NCBI GenBank assembly: GCA_011390385.1
Contig: JAABSN010000198.1
Coordinates: 1-6,226 of the forward strand
Length of the DNA: 6,226 nt
Reading direction: 5' to 3'
Source of the DNA: Thioalkalivibrio nitratireducens
GTDB lineage: Bacteria > Pseudomonadota > Gammaproteobacteria > Ectothiorhodospirales > Ectothiorhodospiraceae
In this document: one piece after another, positions 1-4,306 of the stretch
Layout of the letters: each line of letters begins with the position of its first letter
Position numbering within the stretch: position 1 is the first letter of the stretch
Position numbers and translations under genes: made by a program
Notes under the pieces: model-generated
The model's database searches: none
What the model was told of the DNA's origin: nothing
Seen by the model: only the letters and a program-made list of their open reading frames with translations

Positions 1-1
1 C

Positions 2-730
2 ATCCACAGCTGGCTGGCGCTGCCGCCGGACTTTGACGAAAGCAAACAATACCCGCTGGTGCTGTTCATCCACGGCGGGCCGTTCAGCTCGTCGATGGAT
101 TCCGACCACGTGCGCTGGAGCCCGCACCTGCTGGCCGCGCCCGGCTACGTGGTGCTTTTGACCGACTACACCGGCTCGGTCGGCTACGGCGCCGAGTTCT
201 CGCGCAACATCGAGGGCGATCCGCTGGCCACCCCGGGCGAGGAGCTGATCGAGGCCGCCGATGCAGCCATCGAGCGCTTCGCCTTCATCGACCCGGATCG
301 CCAGGCCGCCACCGGCGCCAGCTACGGCGGCCACCTGGTCAACTGGCTGCTGGCCACCACCGACCGCTTCGATACGCTGGTCGGGCATGCCGGGCTGGTC
401 GACCTGGAAGGGCAGTGGGCGACCAGCGATGCGATCTACCACCGCGAGCGCATGAACGGCGGCCCGCCCTGGGGCGACAGCCCGGTGTGGGAAGCGCAAA
501 GCCCGTCGACGTATGCACCCGAGTTCTCGACCCCGACGATGCTGACCATCGGCGAGAAGGACTACCGCGTGCCGCTGAACCAGACCATCGCCGCCTGGAC
601 CTACCTGCAGCGCATGCAGGTGCCGTCGAAGCTGCTGGTCTTCCACGACGCCGACCACTGGATCATGAACGGCAAGGAAGCCGCACATTTCTGGGAAGAA
701 GTCCACGCCTGGCTGGCGAAGTACCTTTAG
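2..730 (+). CDS. S9-family serine peptidase (prolyl oligopeptidase / acylaminoacyl-peptidase type), 5'-partial
   Basis: The reading frame is open from base 2 at the window edge, so only the last 242 residues are visible. A GTG at 59 is an internal valine, not a start. Numbering from that codon, the alpha/beta-hydrolase fold is complete: an HGGP oxyanion-hole motif (residues 5-8), the nucleophile elbow GASYGG with Ser88 (bases 320-322), the acid Asp168 in GEKDYRVP, and the catalytic His200 in HDADHWI near the end. This order and spacing are typical of the S9 peptidase domain. Family members cleave short peptides after proline or release N-acylated or dipeptide units, and many in this group of bacteria are periplasmic. 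The missing N-terminal part would normally be a beta-propeller, with a signal peptide if exported. Substrate and cell location cannot be read here. Third codon positions are strongly G/C, unlike the kinase downstream. It is the first gene of the window and is separated from the next by 113 bases, so it is probably not in the same operon. Confidence 0.93.
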   Translation: MHSWLALPPDFDESKQYPLVLFIHGGPFSSSMDSDHVRWSPHLLAAPGYVVLLTDYTGSVGYGAEFSRNIEGDPLATPGEELIEAADAAIERFAFIDPDRQAATGASYGGHLVNWLLATTDRFDTLVGHAGLVDLEGQWATSDAIYHRERMNGGPPWGDSPVWEAQSPSTYAPEFSTPTMLTIGEKDYRVPLNQTIAAWTYLQRMQVPSKLLVFHDADHWIMNGKEAAHFWEEVHAWLAKYL

Positions 731-763
731 CCGGCCGGCCCGTTTCGACCTCAAAGACCCGCC

Positions 764-783
764 TATGTGGTGTGGCGCACATA
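764..783. promoter_or_regulatory. CRP/Clp-like palindromic operator candidate
   Basis: A perfect 6-bp inverted repeat, TATGTG and CACATA, is separated by 8 bases. Read as a CRP site it is TGTGG-N6-GCACA: the TGTG and CACA cores are placed exactly as in the TGTGA-N6-TCACA consensus, but the fifth base of each half is G rather than A/T. The centre lies about 70 bases before the TTG at 844 and 118 bases before the ATG at 892, which suits an activator site. It sits in the gap upstream of the signalling operon. The match is seen directly. That it binds CRP, Clp or the Crp/Fnr protein encoded downstream is inference. Confidence 0.35.
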
Positions 784-823
784 CGGGCGGGGAAGAGGGC
801 CGCTATGCTCCATTGACAACGCC

Positions 824-833
824 GGGGGGAAGG
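824..833 (+). promoter_or_regulatory. Purine-rich ribosome-binding stretch before the hybrid kinase
   Basis: A run of six G followed by AAGG ends 10 bases before the TTG at 844 and 16 bases before the ATG at 850. The distance suits the TTG better than the first ATG. A second, weaker stretch, GGAAA at 882-886, lies 5 bases before another in-frame ATG at 892. The start of the kinase is therefore open between 844 and 892. No conserved domain is affected, since the PAS domain begins after all three candidates. Confidence 0.4.
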
Positions 834-843
834 TCAGCGTCTG

Positions 844-2601
844 TTGATCATGCCGTTCGCGTATGGGCAAGCCCACTCAACGGAAACCAGTATGCGCACA
901 CCGATTGCCAGCGGCGACCTCGGCAAGTTGGATTTCGCAGGCCAGACGCGAGGCCGGGATGTTGCGCTGAACATCAGCGCGCTGCAGAACGCGATCCTCA
1001 CCAGCTCCAGTTTTTCGATCATTGCAACCGATGCCAAGGGTGTCATTCAGCTCTTTAATCCCGGTGCCGAACGCATGCTGGGCTACACCGCCCCTGAGGT
1101 CGTCAACAAGATCACTCCGAGCGACCTGCATGATCCGCTGGAGGTCGCGGCACGCGCCCGGGCCTTAAGCCATGAACTCGCTACCCCGATTACGGCGGGC
1201 TTCGATACGCTGGCTTTCAATGCGTCCCGCGGTATCGAGGATGTCTATGAACTGACTTTTATCCGCAAAGACGGTAGCCGCTTCCCGGCCGTCGTCTCGA
1301 TTACCGCTTTGCGCGACGACTACGATGATCTCATTGGCTACCTTTTGATCGGCGCCGACAATTCGGTGCGCAAGCGGGTCGAAAGCGAGCTGCTCGATGC
1401 TACGGCTGCTGCTGAAAAAGCCAACCACGCCAAATCGGCTTTTCTCTCGAGTATGAGCCACGAGTTGCGAACACCGCTCAATGCGATTCTCGGCTTTGCC
1501 CAACTGATGGAATTAGGTTCGCCACCTCCGACGCCATCTCAGCAGCGTGGCATCGGTCAAATTCTGAAGGCCGGCTGGTATCTGCTGGAACTGATCAACG
1601 AGATTCTCGATCTGGCTTTGATTGAATCCGGCAAGTTGACGCTATCGACAGAACCGGTGTCGCTGGCCGAGGTCATCCGCGAATGCAAGATCATGACTGA
1701 GGCCGAGGCTCTGAAGCGCGGCATCAGCGTGACGTTTCCCAACCCGGATATCGATCACTTCGTCAAGGTGGACCGAACCCGATTGAAGCAGGTCATCATT
1801 AATCTTCTCAGCAACGCAATCAAATACAACCGCAAGGGCGGGACGGTCGTTGTAGCCTGTGCGGCAACTGCCCCTGGGTGCATACGTATTTGTGTCGAGG
1901 ATACCGGCAACGGCTTATCCAGCGGCGACATTGCCCAGCTGTTCCAGCCTTTCAACAGACTCGGGCGCGAAATGTCCGATGAGGAAGGAACAGGTATCGG
2001 TCTGGTAACCGCCAAACGCCTGATTGAATTGATGGGTGGAACCATTGGCGTAGAGAGCACGGTTGGCGAGGGTAGCGTGTTCTGGATTGAAATGGACCTG
2101 ACAAACGAGCGACAGCAAGTGATCGAGGAGGTCCGGGCGCAGACAAATCCTGCTGACAAATCGCGGGATGCCGGACAGTTACATACCATCTTGTACGTCG
2201 AGGATAATCCGGCAAACCTGATGCTGGTTCAGGATTTGATCGCGCGCCGGCCCGATATATGTATGCTAAGCGCCACTGACGGCGCCCAGGGAATCGAGAT
2301 AGCGCGGGCGTCTTTGCCGGATATGATCCTGATGGACATCAATCTTCCCGGGATCAGCGGGATTCAGGCGCTGAGAATCCTGAGAGAGGACCCCCTGACT
2401 GCGCATATTCCGATCGTTGCCCTGAGCGGAAACGCGGTGCCGCGCGATATTAGGAAGGGCCTGGAGGCGGGGTTTCATCGTTACCTGACCAAGCCGATCA
2501 ACGTCCATGATTTTTTCGTTACGCTTGATTCGACGTTAAAGTGCGCAAAGGCGAAATTACCTGGCGCAAATCCCCACGTAGCCCGAACAGACCGGGCATG
2601 A
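844..2601 (+). CDS. Soluble hybrid sensor histidine kinase (PAS-HisKA-HATPase_c-REC)
   Basis: This 585-residue protein autophosphorylates on histidine in response to a signal and can pass phosphate to its own receiver. Domains in order: a PAS sensor at about 47-172 (FNPGAERMLGY near its start, RKDGSRFPAVV in the later strands); a short helical linker; the HisKA dimerisation helix with the H-box SHELRTPLNA, His206 (bases 1459-1461); the ATPase with N-box NLLSNAIKYN (320-329), G1 box DTGNG (353-357), F-box LFQPF (366-370) and G2 box GTGIGL (382-387); and a receiver at about 447-565 with acidic pair Glu453/Asp454, phosphoacceptor Asp498, Ser528 and Lys550. All catalytic residues are present. There is no hydrophobic membrane segment or signal peptide, so it should be cytoplasmic. 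The PAS ligand is unknown. The start is uncertain: TTG 844 has the best-spaced ribosome site, while ATG 850 and ATG 892 are alternatives. It is the first gene of a probable three-gene operon, and its stop overlaps the next start. Sampled blocks (1801-1860, 2161-2220) are near 52-53% GC, lower than the upstream peptidase gene. Confidence 0.93.
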   Translation: MIMPFAYGQAHSTETSMRTPIASGDLGKLDFAGQTRGRDVALNISALQNAILTSSSFSIIATDAKGVIQLFNPGAERMLGYTAPEVVNKITPSDLHDPLEVAARARALSHELATPITAGFDTLAFNASRGIEDVYELTFIRKDGSRFPAVVSITALRDDYDDLIGYLLIGADNSVRKRVESELLDATAAAEKANHAKSAFLSSMSHELRTPLNAILGFAQLMELGSPPPTPSQQRGIGQILKAGWYLLELINEILDLALIESGKLTLSTEPVSLAEVIRECKIMTEAEALKRGISVTFPNPDIDHFVKVDRTRLKQVIINLLSNAIKYNRKGGTVVVACAATAPGCIRICVEDTGNGLSSGDIAQLFQPFNRLGREMSDEEGTGIGLVTAKRLIELMGGTIGVESTVGEGSVFWIEMDLTNERQQVIEEVRAQTNPADKSRDAGQLHTILYVEDNPANLMLVQDLIARRPDICMLSATDGAQGIEIARASLPDMILMDINLPGISGIQALRILREDPLTAHIPIVALSGNAVPRDIRKGLEAGFHRYLTKPINVHDFFVTLDSTLKCAKAKLPGANPHVARTDRA

Positions 2602-3419
2602 AACTTTCCCCTGCCGAAATTCTAGACGCAAAAATCCTTATCGTCGACGATCAGAAGACCAATATCTTGCTGATTGAACAGTTGCTGGCTGAGGCTGGTT
2701 ACAACTGTATTGCTTCAACAATGGAGCCGGAGCAAGTCTGCGCGCTGCATCGGAAAAATCAATACGACCTGATCCTTCTCGACCTGCAGATGCCCGGCAT
2801 GGATGGATTCCAGGTCATGTCAGCGCTAAAGACCGATGATCAGGACAGTTACCTTCCGGTGATCGTGCTGACTGCCCAGCCAGGCCACAAGCTGCGCGCA
2901 CTGCAGGCCGGCGCCAAGGATTTCATCAGCAAGCCACTGGACCTTGTCGAGGTGAAAACCCGAATCCACAACATGCTCCTGGTGCGCCTGCTGTACAAAA
3001 AACTAGAGGGCTACAACCACGAGCTGGAGTTGGCTGTGCAAGAACGTACGGCTCAGCTGCGAGAAAGCGAGGCTCGCTATCGCAGCCTCACTGAACTGGC
3101 CTCCGACTGGTACTGGGAGCAGGACGAAAAGGGTGCTTTTTCAAAAGTGTCCGGTCCGGTTCTGGAAATGCTGGGGATCAAGGTCGAAGGCTTGGCCGAG
3201 GACGCGACGGATACCGACGTCGATGGATGCGATGAAGCCGAGTTGCAGCATCTGCGTGCGTGCATCGCTTCGCGCCAGCCTTTCCTGGACCTGCCCTTCA
3301 GCCGCCTCGAGGCCGATGGTGCGCGACGGGAGTATCGTGTCAGCGGCGAGCCGATGTTCGATGCGCGCTTTCGCTTCGTGGGTTACCGCGGGATCGGCGT
3401 GGAAGTGAACGTCAACTAG
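2598..3419 (+). CDS. Response regulator with REC-PAS architecture and no output domain
   Basis: The protein has 273 residues. The start at 2598 is chosen because ATG and the kinase stop TGA share bases in ATGA, the usual sign of translational coupling; a GTG at 2541 would also be in frame but lies inside the kinase gene. Residues 11-125 form a receiver with acidic Asp17/Asp18, phosphoacceptor Asp62 in LDLQMPGMDG, Thr92 and Lys112 in SKPLD, so it should be phosphorylatable. Residues 128-162 are a charged, heptad-like helix (ELAVQERTAQLRESEARYR) of the kind that joins a receiver to a next domain. Residues 160-271 are a PAS domain opening with YRSLTELASDWYWEQDE and closing at GYRGIGVEV. The chain stops two residues later. 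In relatives with this layout the helix and PAS usually lead into a GGDEF, kinase or HD-GYP domain; none follows here. It may act as an adaptor or a phosphate sink. The obvious phosphodonor is the kinase encoded just before it. Confidence 0.9.
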   Translation: MKLSPAEILDAKILIVDDQKTNILLIEQLLAEAGYNCIASTMEPEQVCALHRKNQYDLILLDLQMPGMDGFQVMSALKTDDQDSYLPVIVLTAQPGHKLRALQAGAKDFISKPLDLVEVKTRIHNMLLVRLLYKKLEGYNHELELAVQERTAQLRESEARYRSLTELASDWYWEQDEKGAFSKVSGPVLEMLGIKVEGLAEDATDTDVDGCDEAELQHLRACIASRQPFLDLPFSRLEADGARREYRVSGEPMFDARFRFVGYRGIGVEVNVN

Positions 3420-3422
3420 GAC

Positions 3423-3435
3423 AAGGAGCCGGGGA
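3423..3435 (+). promoter_or_regulatory. Ribosome-binding region of the Crp/Fnr gene
   Basis: The 23-base gap after the REC-PAS stop contains AAGGAG (3423-3428) and GGGGA (3431-3435), the latter 7 bases before ATG 3443. This decides the start of the Crp/Fnr gene at 3443 rather than at the in-frame ATG-like codons inside the preceding gene. The short gap also leaves little room for a separate promoter. Confidence 0.6.
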
Positions 3436-3442
3436 ACCGTCA

Positions 3443-4201
3443 ATGCCAGTATCCCATGCCCCAGCCCAGAACAGGTTGCTCGCTGCGTTATCAGAGGCGG
3501 AATTCAAGTCTTTGGCACCCGAGCTGGAACTCGTGAATCTTCGCCTTGGCGATGTCCTCTACGAGCCCAATGGCTGCCTCGAACACGCCTATTTCCCCAC
3601 CTCGGCCATCATATCTTTGTACTACGTCGCCCGCAATGGCGCATCTGCTGAATCCGCCGGCGTGGGCAACGAGGGGATGGTTGGTATTTCACTGTTCATG
3701 GGCGGCGGCAGCACGTCCAGTTCGGCCATGGTGCAAACGGCCGGGTCCGCATACAGGCTCAAAGCCCGAGTACTGCAGGAGGCATTCGGCTGCAGTGGGC
3801 AGATGCGGGACTCGCTGCTGCGTTACGCTCTGGCGCTGATCGACCAGGTCTCGCAGACGGCCGCCTGCAACCGCCACCATTCATTACAACAGCAATTATG
3901 CCGTTGCCTGCTGTTGAACCTTGATCGGGCGCATCCGGGGCAGTTCGTGACAACGCTGCAATTGGTCTCGGGCATGCTCGGCGTGCCCCGGGAAGCGGTT
4001 GCCGAAGCCGCGGACAAACTGCAGCAAGCCGGATTGATACGCTTCCGCCGTGCGCACCTCACCGTGCTGGAGCGAACGGGACTGGAGCGCCTGGCGTGTG
4101 AATGTTACGGCGCGGAGGCCGCCGAGTTGAACCGTTTGCTGCCCGATCTTAGGGATTTTTCGATCCCCTCGCCAGGCCAGGGCCCACTGGCGGCCCGCTA
4201 G
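3443..4201 (+). CDS. Crp/Fnr-family transcriptional regulator
   Basis: This 252-residue protein matches a proteobacterial Crp/Fnr subfamily that I recognise by its wording: LRLGDVLYEP (33-42), AYFPTSAIISL (49-59), GNEGMVGISLFMGG (75-88) and CNRHHSLQQQLCRCLLL (142-158). Residues 15-110 form the cNMP-type beta-barrel, about 125-155 the dimer helix, and about 168-202 the winged helix-turn-helix (SGMLGVPREAVAEAADKLQQ). A wing strand, HLTVLERTGL, follows. The Arg-Ser/Thr pair that holds cyclic-nucleotide phosphate in CRP is not seen; the matching stretch is serine-rich (STSSSAMVQ). The N-terminal cysteine cluster of FNR is also absent. The protein therefore probably does not sense cAMP or oxygen in the classical way. 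It is the last gene of the probable operon and its only DNA-binding product. A longer open frame extends back to 3260, but that part overlaps the REC-PAS gene and has no ribosome site. The gene ends 105 bases before a convergent gene. Confidence 0.92.
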   Translation: MPVSHAPAQNRLLAALSEAEFKSLAPELELVNLRLGDVLYEPNGCLEHAYFPTSAIISLYYVARNGASAESAGVGNEGMVGISLFMGGGSTSSSAMVQTAGSAYRLKARVLQEAFGCSGQMRDSLLRYALALIDQVSQTAACNRHHSLQQQLCRCLLLNLDRAHPGQFVTTLQLVSGMLGVPREAVAEAADKLQQAGLIRFRRAHLTVLERTGLERLACECYGAEAAELNRLLPDLRDFSIPSPGQGPLAAR

Positions 4202-4214
4202 CCCATCGCGGTTC

Positions 4215-4244
4215 GTCCTGCACCGATCGGCGCGTTGTGCGGAC
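4215..4244 (+). terminator. Stem-loop downstream of the Crp/Fnr gene
   Basis: GTCC-T-GCAC (4215-4223) pairs with GTGCGGAC (4237-4244), giving an 8-bp stem with one bulged T and a 13-base loop, 13 bases after the Crp/Fnr stop. No T-run follows on the plus strand (the next bases are CCTGACCTTTCG), so it is not a textbook intrinsic terminator. It could protect the operon transcript's 3' end or aid termination. The pairing is seen; the role is inferred. Confidence 0.35.
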
Positions 4245-4257
4245 CCTGACCTTTCGC

Positions 4258-4285
4258 TAACAAAACACCCGCGAAGGGCTTCCGC
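4258..4285 (-). terminator. Possible weak intrinsic terminator of the secreted-protein gene
   Basis: Read on the minus strand, 22 bases after the stop codon, GCGGAAGCCCTTCGC can fold into a 5-bp stem with one bulged G and a GCCC loop. It is followed by GGGTGTTTTGTT, a T-rich stretch. The arrangement fits a short Rho-independent terminator, but the stem is imperfect and the T-run is interrupted by G. Confidence 0.3.
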
Positions 4286-4306
4286 AAGCAACGGCTTGTT
4301 GCCGGG

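Larger units (their letters stand above)
4202..4306. other. Intergenic region between convergent genes
   Basis: Both neighbouring genes end into this 105-base gap, so a terminator is expected and no promoter is needed. I see no open frame of note and no match to a known RNA. It holds two stem-loops, listed separately, overlapping short inverted repeats at 4285-4302 (CAAGC/GCTTG and GCAAC/GTTGC) that could form alternative small hairpins, and the palindrome CCGATCGG at 4223-4230 inside the loop of the first stem. Confidence 0.6.

Noticed and set aside
731..740. GC-rich palindrome CCGGCCGGCC just after the peptidase stop as a terminator
   Set aside because: It leaves no room for a loop and is followed only by CGTTTCG, not a T-run.
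813..818. Perfect TTGACA as the -35 box of a sigma-70 promoter for the kinase operon
   Set aside because: No acceptable -10 hexamer lies 16-18 bases downstream; the bases at 835-843 are GC-rich. It remains possible with a divergent -10, but I do not annotate a promoter.
2541..2597. GTG 2541 as the start of the REC-PAS protein
   Set aside because: It would overlap the kinase gene by 61 bases. The ATG at 2598 forms the ATGA stop-start overlap and leaves a normal short lead before the receiver.
3260..3442. N-terminal extension of the Crp/Fnr protein back to 3260
   Set aside because: The extension overlaps the REC-PAS gene in another frame, its residues are Arg/Pro/Ala-rich without family similarity, and the start at 3443 has its own ribosome site.
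3419..3443. Frameshift that could fuse the REC-PAS and Crp/Fnr genes
   Set aside because: The 23-base spacer has its own ribosome-binding bases, and the Crp/Fnr protein begins with a normal N-terminus, so two separate genes fit better than one broken gene.
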